Shown here in pieces: positions 33,253-46,812 of a stretch of DNA of 64,000 bases; positions within the stretch are counted from its first letter, which is position 1, and the number at the start of each line of letters is the position of its first letter. The DNA is from Vishniacozyma victoriae (taxonomy: Eukaryota > Basidiomycota > Tremellomycetes > Tremellales > Bulleribasidiaceae). Position numbers and translations under genes: made by a program. The stretch spans positions 186,001 to 250,000 of the forward strand of contig JADPYG010000006.1 of NCBI GenBank assembly GCA_017654735.1. Direction: 5' to 3'. The notes under the pieces were generated by a model. That model saw only the letters and a program-made list of their open reading frames with translations, was not told the origin of the DNA and did no database searches.

Positions 33253-36090
33253 ATGTCGGACTCGCCTCAACCTACTGCTGGTCCCAGTAACGAAAATGGT
33301 CAAGCTCGACCACAAGGTGCTCTTATCCGACAATTCGTAGAAGCCTACCTTCAACAACACGGATTCGATAAAGCTCTCGAGACTTACCGACAAGGATTCG
33401 AGGATGCCGCTCAATCAGGAGACCAAGGATTGGAAGGAGGTGAAGAAGGTGCAGGAAGAACGCGTACGGGTGTGGTCGGGGATGCTGTCTTCAGAGCTCC
33501 AGGGCCAGTAGCGTTGGATAGCGCAATCAAGAGGAATATCCCACAAGCCATGAGCACTTCGGCATCGACAATGAGTGAACACATTACACCGGAATTCGAA
33601 GCTCAGGCGAAATATATCATTGATGCTTTGGCTAAGAAGGTTGAAGCAGCTGGAGGAGAGGGAAAACCAGCTGAAAAGGGGGAGATGCTATTGGATCCCT
33701 CGGACAGGATTGAGGGGTATAAGCGATACCGGCGCTGGGTAGATGATGGGCTGGATATGTGGAAGGTGAGCTGATAGTTCCTGGACTCAGCTGATGAGCA
33801 GCCTGAACTGGATGCTGTCTCGTTTCCACTGATGGTGTATACTTTCCTTGACCTGATGCAGGCTGATTTCACGAAATCAGGTACGTCCATCCTTATTTTA
33901 CGTTTGTTATGCTAACATCACAGCTCGCGAGTTCCTATCGCAGAATAGGGTTCATTATCAAAATCAGCATCCTCAAGAGCTAGCATCCTTAGCGTCTCTA
34001 GGCACACGGCACCATATCGAAATCAACCCATACTGTCAACGACTGCTGTGAGTCTCCTTCATGGCAGCTGTAGTTGGCACTGATGTACAGGGCACAGAGA
34101 TACAACATCAAGATGTCGCGCAACTCTCACGATATCCTTCTACAATGGCTGAGCGGAGCTGGTTTGGATGAGGAATGGGAGATGGGACGACAAACTTCGG
34201 CTGGACGTCAGAAAGCGGCAGTTCACGGCATTGTAGTCAACCGTATACGGATAGCGGGTAAGTTATACCCTCCAAATACGATCACTGACTTCAGTGTCAA
34301 ATTCGCATATGCCCCTTGATGAAGTCACTCTAGCATCCGGTACTGGTCTGATACCGGCTCTCAACACCATCGGACCCCAAACACCGCCCACGCAGCTCAA
34401 ACTCGGTCCGGCCCCAATGACGGATAAGCTAAAAGAGCAAGTCTCCAAGACCCTCCAAGACGAGGAAGAAGCAGCAGCAGCGAACGGAAGTGAAGGAGGC
34501 GAACGCGCAGGGTCATCACAACCGAATGGACACGATACGAATGGAGATATAGAAATGGGTTCTAATGGTGAACAGTCGCGAGCACCTACACGCGAAAAGT
34601 CACCTACGATACATGAAGTCAAGCTGGAACCTGATACGGAGAAAACATCAGACCTGATCAGTCCATTGGAGAACGAGACTCTTCCGCCTGTTCCTGGGAT
34701 TTTTAGAATTGCGGATTTGAAGCGGGAGGTAGAAGCTGTGAGGGATCGTCGTCGAATGATGCGTCTTGGAGCTGGAGATGAGGAAAAGGCTACTACTCCT
34801 GTTCTGCCGAGTGTACTGGCATTCACCGTGTTTGACGGATCTGGCCTGAAGTAAGTTTCCCACACTGGTGAGTATACGACACCAACTGACGCTCAGAACA
34901 CCTTCTATCGAATTCTCGCCCGACTCTTCGCTCATGGCAGTCGGATCGAGCGAAAGCTGTATTCGAATGTGGAGTTTACAAGGCGAGAAACTAAAAGCGC
35001 GATCACTGGACTCGGATAACCAAGTGGTCGAAGATGAAGGTCTCGCCATGCGGAAACTGATTGGACATACCGCCCCAGTCTACTCCATGTCATATGACCC
35101 AATCTACGGATCTTCCCAGAAACCATCAACCCTCTTATCAGCTTCAGGAGACGGTACTGTCCGTTTGTGGTCCCTTGATACGTATACCAATCTAGTCGCT
35201 TATCGTGGACATAATCGAGATCCTGTATGGGATGTCGAGTGGGGTCCCATGGGTGTTTACTTCGCTTCGGCAAGTAGAGATCGGACTGCCAAGCTTTGGT
35301 CCTCGGATCGAGTGACTCCATTACGGATGTACACTGGTCATTTATCTGATGTCAATGTAAGTCTGAGCGAACGATAGAGCTGATGTTTAGTGTGTTCGTT
35401 TCCATCCTAATTCTCTGTACCTGGCTACGGGATCCCATGATGAGACAGTCAGGGTATGGGATGTTCAGCGAGGAGCTTGTATTCGGTTATTCCTCGGACA
35501 CTCGGATGCTGTCACCACCTTGGCGTTCTCACCAGATGGCAGAACGCTAGCTTCAGCGGGTACGCCCCTTTCTCATTGATTCGTTTCGCGCTCTGACAAT
35601 CAGGCCTAGACTCGAGCATCTATCTGTGGGATCTAGGGTCCTCACGGCCAATAAAGAAAATGACGGGTCATCAAGGTCAAATTACCTCTTTATCATTCTC
35701 GGCAGAGTCTTCTGTACTAGTATCGGGCAGCTTGGACTCGACGGTACGTTGTTGGGATGTCAAGTCTGCTGGTGGTGAGAAATCATCGAGTATGCGGGAT
35801 GAGACGGATGCCGCATCAAGGAGGGCTAGCGGGGTCAATCATGTTGAGTTGGGCGAACTACCATTAGGCTTGGGACGAGATACATGGGAGGAAGGGACCA
35901 AGCAAACGTACGTCTGATGACCCGTAGCGTAACAATGATGCTAATTACCAGGTCCGACCTTCTTTCGACCTTCCACACTAAACGTACGCCTATAATCAAA
36001 GTACATCATACTCCACGGAATATGGTCATGGCTGGTGGATCTTATATACCACCTAGTAGCACCTCTTCAGGTATAGACGGACATGATTAG
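33253..36090 (+). CDS. TAF5: TFIID/SAGA subunit Taf5 (LisH and WD40 repeats)
   Basis: Near residues 20-50 is a LisH motif ([20 protein letters not shown]). The TAF5 NTD2 domain follows: [40 protein letters not shown], then [16 protein letters not shown] and [11 protein letters not shown] charged linker leads to six or seven WD40 repeats, including [60 protein letters not shown], and [18 protein letters not shown]. The layout is that of Taf5, a core scaffold of TFIID and SAGA. Several small introns, all with standard signals. The C-terminus runs past the last blade to [13 protein letters not shown], a tail typical of Taf5. Confidence 0.93.
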
Positions 36091-36290
36091 ATACATTCTA
36101 GCATAGCTTTATGTATAATTGTCTGTCGAACGCGTCCCCGGCTAATAATGGCGATCATCGGATCTAAGGCACATGGGGTTTCACTTTGTGACTTCTTATT
36201 GGCACTGCATTTCCATCCTCATCTTTTGGGCATTCGGAAGTAGGTAATGTCGTGTATATAGACAAGTAGAACGCTAGCGAAACGATATAG

Positions 36291-38511
<2,221 letters not shown>

Positions 38512-38770
38512 TGCTTGCTTTCGTTGTCGATACATCCCGATTTGGCTGTTGTAATATCACATGCATATTCCGAGCTCGTAATGGCGAAACAATGGCGAAA
38601 CAGGAAACACTCATGTGATCCGCGGTCTGAATGGTGAACTAATGAGATCCTTTCATGGCCTTTCCTTTCATGATTTCCTTGCGACTCATATATATCACCA
38701 GGGCGCATGATCGCCTTCATTGTCTTCATTGTCTTTCGTATAGTTTGACTTCTCTCTACCGCTACTCAAA

Positions 38771-39184
38771 ATGACCAGCATCTCTCCACCAGCAAATGTT
38801 TCGTAAATCTCTTCTCAATTAAACTTTGATCAAAGCTGATAAACTAGGAAGTCCCAGACCGAGGGTGTCGCTACCGCCCAACCAACTCCAGCTCCAACTA
38901 TGACCGTTTCCGCTCCTACCCCCACCTCTGCCTCTGCAGCTACTAGCACAACCGTCGTCGGCTCGTAAATCCTTCCTCGTCCGCGTTGTCATACCTAACT
39001 AAACAGCTCCAACGGTAAACCAATTGATCCTCGAGATCCTAAAGTGTATGAAGATTGGTACCCCGGAGACGCTACCAAAGAAGGTCGACCAGCTTGGTGG
39101 AATCGAGTATTTTGTTGTGGGTATGGAATTGGGTGTTTGCTGTGTCCTTGTGGAAGTTGGACTTGTAAGCAGGAGAGGATGTAG
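38771..39184 (+). CDS. Small protein with Cys-rich C-terminus, unknown
   Basis: Three exons, joined by GTAAAT...CTGATAAACTAG and GTAAAT...CTAACTAAACAG introns, give about 108 residues. The first half is Thr/Ala/Pro-rich and low complexity. The second is ordered: GKPIDPRDPKVYEDWYPGDA, then RPAWWNRVFCCGYGIGCLLC and PCGSWTCKQERM. The cluster of six cysteines with hydrophobic residues looks like a palmitoylated membrane tip, somewhat like CYSTM proteins, but it is not a clear match. Conservation of splice sites and of the Trp/Cys-rich end argue that it is real. It ends 13 bp before the stop of RPR2 on the other strand. Confidence 0.6.
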
Positions 39185-39197
39185 TCGTAATTGTAAT

Positions 39198-39982
39198 CTA
39201 GGCTTCGGTCGATGTATCCTCCTCCTCAACTGGACCTTCGGGTAATTCACCCCAATTGCCAATCGCTTCCTGTTTGCGATATAGGGTATGACCTTTTGTT
39301 GCATAATCGTCGCCCTGCGCAGGAATAGATTCTCGTTGATGAAATGGCACCTTTCGGGTCGTTGCGAGCTGGTGCCGACGCTTAGCTCTCTTTCGACCGT
39401 CTATTGGCTCATCCGAGATAGAGGTAGGCGGGAGCGGCATGGTGGATTGGGTATTGCATGAGAGACAGGTGGTGTGTGATACGTTCATGTGGTATCTGTT
39501 TGCTATTCATCAGCTCCTGGGCCTTGAGGATTGTCGCCAGCTTACGTCGGTTTCGAATCCTAGCAGTCAGGCCCGGGATGAGTACAGTAGAGCATCCGTT
39601 GCAGGTGTTTCGCTTTGCTGATGGATCCCTTCTATCAGCACAAAGAGTATCCACAATGGAAAAGGACGAACAATTTCATCTGGTTATGAACGACCATCTT
39701 TCCATTGGCAGCCATCATGTTTCTAGCCAGCTTCGCCGAGTCTGACTCTGTAACACTGGTATCCACATCATCCGCGTGTCCCTTACGTTTCCCTTTGACA
39801 TCGGTAAGAGGCGATTCGAGGTTGAATTGCTGCAAAAATGCTGAAGCTTGTAAAGTGAAATTCGACCTTTGATACAAATCCGGGTGGATTACTGTTGGAT
39901 ACGATAATCTCTTCGGGGCTTTGACTTGAGGAGGACCGCTCTTCTGCGCGGCGCTCGGGTTGCCCTTGGCCATCTTGGTCAT
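39198..39982 (-). CDS. RPR2: RNase P subunit Rpr2/Rpp21 family
   Basis: Three exons. The helical N-terminal part has YQRSNFTLQASAFLQQF and ARNMMAANGKMVVHNQMKL. The zinc-ribbon follows: KRNTCNGCSTVLIPGLTARI with CxxC, then HTTCLSCNTQ with the second CxxC. Together these form the four-cysteine zinc site of Rpr2/Rpp21/Snm1, which contacts the catalytic RNA of nuclear RNase P (or MRP). The acceptor before the second Cys pair was chosen as ATAG, since the CAG four bases later breaks the frame. A charged tail follows. RPR2 against SNM1 cannot be separated here. It shares a 208-bp divergent promoter with the methyltransferase gene. Confidence 0.78.
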
Positions 39983-40190
39983 TGACAGGAACAGACGGAG
40001 TATAATTATCTAGTCTGGATTACTTGAATTGAGTGGACTAGGGATCGTGGGAAAGTATTCAGGAACCATATATCAGTAGTGCTGTTGTTGTCACGATAGT
40101 CACGAGATACTTCATATCTAATCAGTCAGCCTGAACGATGAGCTTTGTAACTTGCACGTAGCTTGTATCTTGAGGTCCACTATCACTCCG

Positions 40191-43100
40191 ATGCGGCCCA
40201 GACAATCAGGAGGTAGGTTTCAGCTATTTCATATTTGGAATCAAGTCAGAAGCTAACGCGACAGGCGGGACTGCCAATGACCCGGTGGACTTCACCTTGT
40301 CCGATACTGAGCCAGTATTATCTGACGCGCCCGTCACTATCACCAAAGACAAAGCGAAGCCATTCCAGAGCTCCGGATCCGATATTATCGAATTAGTCAA
40401 TGGAAAGCGCGTGAGACCCACCAACGAGGTCAAGGATGTAGGGGAACCTTCGACAAGTCAACGAGTACCCGACGTGCCTGCTGCGAAACGAAGTCGACAG
40501 GATCCGCAAGCTGTTATCGCACCGATCGCTTCTACCTCTACAGCGCCGGTCAAGAAGAAGACTACAGCTCGAAAGTCAACTCAGCATATCTCTTCTGGTG
40601 AGTCCCTTAGTCCCAGTCATCTGCCGGACCTGATCTTGTCCAGCTCATCGACTTCGATGGGAAGCTACTCAAGCGACTATTGCAGCAGCTGCCGCTGAAA
40701 GCCGTGAGTCATAATGATCTTGGCTATGGAACTATGTTGATGACAGATGAAGATATCAGTCATGAAGAGGCTATGCGTCAAGCCGCTGCCGAGAGAAGAC
40801 GATCACAATCAGCGAGAAGACCTTCTCATTCGCCTACCAAACCCAACGCCGAGCCAGGTCCTGGTCCAAGTAGCAATGCCCATTTGTCGCAGCGGCACAT
40901 CAAGCATCGAGTTCTGGAGGACACGAATAAAGCGGGCGACGCACAAGAGGCGGTCGAAGCCTCTTCCCCAATGATCGTCCATTCCGAATCTTCCCCGGAT
41001 CCAGTATCTGGTCCTCTTGGTGTGCAAGTGAAGAAGGACCTATCCGAAAGCGATAGCCCAATGCCCATCTCCGATCCTGTATCCTCAAGCGGACGAGTCA
41101 AGCCTTCGCCTTTTCAAACCAGCGATACGCCTGGGTCTTGGGGATCCGCGATACCCATGTCGGTAACTCCATCGTCAAGGCCTCGATCACATACTCCCAA
41201 GTCGATACTGGTGGACAGCACTCCTGAAGCCGGTCCAAGTAACTCACAAAAGGTTCCAGTCAAGCCGAATCCAACTTCGAAGCCCCAACTTCAAATCCAC
41301 GCTGAAGCACCTGTGCAATCTCAATCATCGAAGCCATTGAGGAAGGGCCCAACATGGAAGACGGCCGATTCGCCACCTCCAGCACCTGCCGAGGAGCTTT
41401 CGGTCGATCCTCTTCCATCACAGCCTATTGATATGGACGAGCTGGACCTGGAATCAAGTTTCAACAACGCCGGAGCCAGCCTCGAACTGCAAAGCCTGAG
41501 AGTTTCCCACGATATTTATATGCATATGGCACCGCCACTGCCTGATTTACCCTCTCAGCAGCTTGACGTTGAGCCAAATGACGACATTCCACCAGCCGTG
41601 AAGGAAACTCTTAAGTCTGGTGCTGAGGCTACATCCTCAACGGTCGTCTTCGATTCTACTCAAATATCACGAGTCTCAGACCTGCCGCCGAAAGCCGAGC
41701 AACAACCGGACTCGACGATACGTGGCAGTCAAGTCATTAGGTCAGAGACACTTGTCGAGAGCGTCGTCGGTACTGCCTCGTCATCTCGGATTTCGAATCC
41801 CGTCGACGACGACATCGCCATGGGTGGACAACCCTCTGATGATTTACCCGATCTCGACGCCGCTCTTCTCGACCTACTGCCAGCCAGCAAGACGACTGGG
41901 GTCGAAGACGACCAGGCTATCGAGCTTGATGATCTCACTGCGTCTCTTCCTGAAGAGATGGAACAGATTGACCTTACCCGATCTCGAGAGTCTTCCTCTG
42001 GCGGTTCATTCGAAGAGATTCCAGGAGAAATCGCGAGAAGTCAAATCGTCTTTTCCCGACCGACTGCTATCCAACCCTCGCGACGTTCGGGTCCATCCCA
42101 GCCCGCCGTGGATGAGGAGACACCGGATGCTGCTGAGAGACTAGTCTTGCGAGATATCGTCGATAGCATCGCTGAAGACGATTCGGCACTCGTAGAAGCT
42201 GGATCGAGCCGACCTAGACGTCTGAAACTTCGAAATCAGGAGCGGGCCAAGTCGAGCTCTTCGTCGAGTAGCGGCTCGCCTTCTAAGCGAGCATCTAACC
42301 GCCTGGCCTCTAGAACCTTGACGCCCGTCTACAGCTTTAGTAAGGTATCTCATAGTCCGATCAAATGGCGACAGATTGTGGAAATGGACGGCGAGTCGGA
42401 CGTAGAGGATCTGCTTCGTGCTCCTTCTCGTGCCGAGTCTTCTGGCTCTGGATCCTCGAGCATGACTATTGATGGAGTCGAACGGACCCTCACTGCGACC
42501 TTCAACATCCCCATTGTCGACTCCCCTCCACCACCCGAAAGGCGTTCAAGGGCGATTCGTGAATTTGATACCCAACTCATTGACGAATGGAACAAGCTAT
42601 CCCCAGGCCTGACGCACAATCCTGCACTCCATCGCTTGATCTTTGAATCATATATCGAACGATGCGTCGATAATGAACCGGAAATCAAAGTATACAATGA
42701 TGTCGATTACGAATCCATTCCGCCAAATTTCGAATTCCAATACTCGAACGACATGCTCTACAACGAAGATGTGCCCGAGCCAGAACTTGGTCTAGGATGT
42801 GATTGTGAGGGTGGATGTAGTGAGACATCTGAAACATGTTCTTGCCTGAAGAGGCAGAGGTTGTACAACTTCAGCATCAACGAAGACTTCGCGTACGACG
42901 AGTTTGGTGAGCTCAAGCAACCTGTTCCGATATGGGAGTGTGGACCAAATTGCGGTTGTCCACCGGAATGTATGAACAGGGTAATTCAAAGGGGAAGGAC
43001 CGACAAGGCGCTGATCGACCTCTTCAAAACTGTGAGTATATCCGAACTATCAGTTCCTTTGAATTTGCTTTGAACTCTGCTGACAAGTTTAGAAGAAAAA

Positions 43101-44181
43101 GGGATGGGGTAAGTCATATGGTGGATTGACACTAGACGAATCTGACTAACAGGTGTCCGAGCAAGGAACGCAATCCCAAAAGGTACTTTCCTCGGAATCT
43201 ACTCTGGAGAAGTAATACCCGAGGCGGAATCGGAAAGACGAGGCGCCGTATACGAGAAGGCTGGCCGGACGTAAGTCACTGCCCGGGACAACAGGATCTG
43301 GCTGATTTGACAGGTACCTATTTGATTGTGACGGATACCAGATTGCGAATCCACCCAAAGGTCTTGAAGAAGTGGATCCTAGACTTGCTGTCTTGGCTCG
43401 GGACTCGGCGCGTAGGGCAGCGCTGGCGGCTGCTGACGAAGATTATCCCAGAGCTTACAACGCTTATTCTAGTAAGCTAGCCTGCGCGTCAGTCTTTCCC
43501 TTTCAGCTGACGTCGTAGTTGATGCTTTTCATTATGGAGTGAGTCAGATGATGCGCTGTCATGAATCAAAACTGACCTTGCCCCTTTCTTGTCGATACAG
43601 AACGTGAGTTTCTCATTGTCTGTCTTGTTGTGGGCGTTGCTGACTCGGATCAGTTCACTCGATTCTTTGTGAGCTCTTTGGAGTTTCACGATACCGTCAG
43701 CTGAACCTGCAGAATCATTGTTGTGACCCAAACCTCCAGATTGTTCAGGCTTATGTCGACGACTTTCACCCCGAGCGACCTCTGTGCGTCCTCTTACCAT
43801 TGTCAGACAAAAGCTGACGGCTCCCAGATTGGTAATCTTCACTCTACGCGATATATCAGCGGGCGAAGAACTGTGCATTTCCTACAAAGGTCTACCTGTG
43901 AGATAGATAATCAGGCTCCTTTGAGCCCGGGCATAGCTGATCGTATAGGACGAAGAAGAAGTCGTATCCGACAAAACCAAGAAAGGTGGGAAACGGCGAA
44001 AGATCAAGAAACCGAAGACGACTGCTGCTGTACACGTTTCGAAGAAAGGAGGTGATCACAAGGATAGAGACGCTTGCTTTTGGTACGCAGATACATCGTT
44101 CGGAGGGATGAAGCTGATGGTCTTAGTGGTGCGAACAACTGTGATGGGGTCATGTTCAATCGATCGATCAAAGATACTTGA
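40191..44181 (+). CDS. CLR4: Clr4/SUV39-type histone H3K9 methyltransferase (pre-SET, SET, post-SET)
   Basis: About fourteen exons, roughly 1,130 residues. The first ~790 residues are Ser/Pro-rich and charged, with no chromodomain visible. Pre-SET: CDCEGGCSETSETCSCLKRQ, later ECGPNCGCPPECMNRV, giving the zinc-cluster cysteines. SET: GWGVRARNAIPKGTFLGIYS, GEVI, YLFDCDGYQIAN, HYGNFTRFFNHCCDPN, and ISAGEELCISYKG. Post-SET: CFCGANNCDG, read across the last intron. This is the KMT1/Clr4/DIM-5 arrangement that methylates H3K9 for heterochromatin. Two oddities are a 3-nt exon (AAC, 43601-43603) giving the conserved Asn of G-N, and NHCC in place of NHSC. A Lys-rich insert separates SET and post-SET. 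Confidence 0.85.
43601..43603 (+). other. CLR4: 3-nt microexon (AAC) in the SET-domain gene
   Basis: TACAG at 43596-43600 precedes AAC and GTGAGT follows at 43604. The flanking introns end and start with normal signals. Including the codon restores HYG-N-FTRFFNH; skipping it deletes the near-invariant Asn. Confidence 0.65.
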
Positions 44182-44328
44182 TTGATTTAGGATACTTGCT
44201 TCCTTGCTGGCTGATATGTTGTATCAGTAGATTGATCAGACTTGTTGCTACGTTGGTGGAACTCATGCATGCGTAATGACATTATAGTACAATATGGATG
44301 TTTCGCTGATGCCTATGCTCTCCTCTCC

Positions 44329-45072
44329 TCATTGTTGCGATATAGAGTTGATCGCTTTAGAGAGGCCCGTTCGCGATTCTTCTCCCAAGGCTGTCCCTAG
44401 GGCATTTTGCAGCTCCTTCAGTAGATCCTCTGTCTGCGTCAGCTTGCACTCTTGGAGCCAAGAAGAGCATTCGGCTGACCTGCTTGAGCCAGTACTTCTT
44501 TATATTCGCTGTTCGCATCATCCATCTCCACCTTCAGCTCCTCTAATCTTTGTACCTACATATCAGCTGTAAACTGGTGACCTTAAGCTTAGGACGTACC
44601 CGTGCGGCGCTATCGCTTTTCTGAGGTAGAGCAGCGATCAATCGCTCACAATCCTTACTCCGCTGAACAATGTCCTGTACGAAACCTTCTATTGAATCTA
44701 GCAATCAGTTCCTCTCTTCAGTCTAGGTCAGGAAGGACGATGGAACTTACCTCTATATTCATCCTTAGGAGCTCCTTCTACTGTTTGTAATGCCTGTGTG
44801 ACCTCTTTACTAGTTTGTTCGAATTGTGTGCGTTTTGTAATATAATCTATCGATGTTGCCGTGATTGTTAAGAGCTACCATCAGTCTCATTTTCAAATGG
44901 TTAATGGGTCTTACATCTAGGATGGCATCTTGTAGCTGATTGTTAGCTTCTAGTTCGATCATGGACACAACAGCTCACTTGGGTTATTCTATCCTATAAA
45001 ATTAGCTATCAGCTATACATCACATGAGCAGACTGGACTTACCATGTCAGAAGATAACTCGTCTGTGAGCAT
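44329..45072 (-). CDS. MED21: Mediator subunit Med21/Srb7
   Basis: Seven short exons give about 155 residues, too broken for any long frame. The joined product begins MLTDELSSDMDRITQLQDAI, matching the M-D-R-L-T-Q-L-Q-D-A start of Med21. It continues with a loop, then FVQDIVQRSKDCERLIAALP, where Med21 has I-x-x-T-A-K-D-I-x-x-L-I-x-x-L-P. A long coiled coil (VQRLEELKVEMDDANSEYKE; DLLKELQNALGTAL) ends it. Med21 pairs with Med7 in the Mediator middle module and is essential. It diverges from BUB2 (269 bp between starts). Confidence 0.85.
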
Positions 45073-45341
45073 TATCGACCGTTCACCTCCTAGCTCTTCA
45101 TTTCCCCCGGTCTAATCCAGGTCCGGCTGACAATCCTTTTGATTATCCACGCTGACTACTTCGGGAGTAGTGGATGTACGAAAAGAGGTAGTAACAGGTG
45201 AAACAGAAGATTGAAGACAACAAGTCGCGTAAACAAATCAACTTCCTCTTGTATTTTGTCCATTCTACCTTCATTCATACCATATTATACGACGCGTATA
45301 AGCTCATCACTCGCACCAATTACGATCTTAACGATACAAGG

Positions 45342-46616
45342 ATGACAGACGCTCAGCTTCAGAAGACATATAATAAACTCCATGACCTCCTCTCACCTAC
45401 GAACCGACATCGCACTTCCTCCGAGATTCATGATAGTCTCAAGCGAATTCGCCGAATTGTCCTTACTGAGGGTATACCAGAATTGGCACGTCTCCTCAGA
45501 AACACTGGAAGAATGAGGAACTGATAAGTAGGAAGATGAAGAACCATTACGACCTAGGATATGGAAGTTGATGCTCAAGGTCGATAAGTTACATGGCAAG
45601 GACTTTATGCGATATGTCTCTCTTGGTCCTTCCGTCGTCAGCCACAAGAGTTAGTGGAACCCGCTCGCCATGGCATGGAAGATGGAACTGATATGACCAG
45701 TCAAGAACGACACTTTCAGGACACTAGCTACTGACACGCAATTCAAGGGGAAAGTCAAGGAGGAGATGTTGATTCGTCTACTGGATGCTTTCATCTGGAA
45801 GAATCATGGTGCGCCGCTGTCCATGTCACCCAGGCCTAGCTAACTGTCAGGATCCGAACGTGAAGGACTACCATTTACCTATGTGCAGGGTACGTCCCCA
45901 TACCTGACTCAAAGATGATCGCTGATGTACAGGGATGAACGTCCTATCAGCCCCTTTCCTATTCACAATGCCATCCCAACTGGAAGCTTTCGCCTGTTTT
46001 TCCAACTTTATCGAAAACACATGTCCATTATACGTTCAACCGACTTTGGTTGGTGTCCATAGAGGATTGAAAGTAAGCTATCATACTCGAATCGCAGAAG
46101 GTGTTAGCTGATTTCAGTTACTCGATAAATGCCTTAAAGTTTTAGACTGTGAACTATTCGATTATCTCATGAGCAAGAACTTGTCGGCTGAGATCTACGC
46201 TTTCCCATGTACGTCAGCTCTAGCCTTTGTGAAGGCCAGCTGACAGGATAGCGGTATTGACTTTCTGTGCCTGTACCCCGCCCCTAGAAGAGGTCCTGCA
46301 GTTGTGGGAGTAAGCTTACTTGAACGTCGAAACGTAGTCTGAGCTGACGAGTAGCTTCCTACTGGCTTTCGGGGTACATTTGAACATCCTTTGTGTCATT
46401 GCTCAGCTCGTCTTGATGAGACCTGCACTTATGGAATGCCCTTCGTATGTACCGCCATAGAAATCGCTGACATAGCTAACATATAGACCAATGAAGATTC
46501 TCCGAACGTTTCCTCCTCTACAAGCTAGAACCATTATCAGCATCACTGTCGCTCTGGTGAAGGATGTTCCGGAGGAATTGTATCGCGAGCTTGTTGCTCA
46601 CCCTTTCACGGTTTGA
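45342..46616 (+). CDS. BUB2: TBC-domain GAP subunit Bub2/Cdc16 (mitotic exit/septation checkpoint)
   Basis: About eight exons. The start (MTDAQLQKTYNKLHDLLS) leads to RRIVLTEGIPEL, then PLRPRIWKLMLKV, the TBC A-motif. Further on lie GLPFTYVQGMNVLSAPFLF, the B-motif with the catalytic Gln (YVQGM), then AFACFSNFIENTCPLYVQPT and HRGLKLLDKCLKVLDCELFDYL, and LQLWDFLLAFGVHLNILCVIA. The order and spacing match Bub2/Cdc16, which with Bfa1/Byr4 restrains the Tem1/Spg1 GTPase until the spindle is placed. The junction between the first two exons is unsure: a GC-AG intron 45486-45531 gives PEL-EDEEPLRP, while other donors give slightly different short joins. Small full-length protein, as in the family. 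Confidence 0.88.
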
Positions 46617-46812
46617 TATTGACGGATTACGGACGAGGAGAGGAGAGGATGAACTTGTATAAATAATTAACGAATGGTTTATGATTACGATTAGGGTATT
46701 GTAATGATTTGTAGGATCCAATGTGCTATTTTACGACAAAATTAGTTTGTGTACATCGTTAAAATAAAGCTACAACTAAGCATTAATATCGTAAACACGA
46801 CTGGGCTTCTGC

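Noticed and set aside
34263..34865. 200-codon minus-strand frame
   Set aside because: It is antisense to the TAF5 linker exon.
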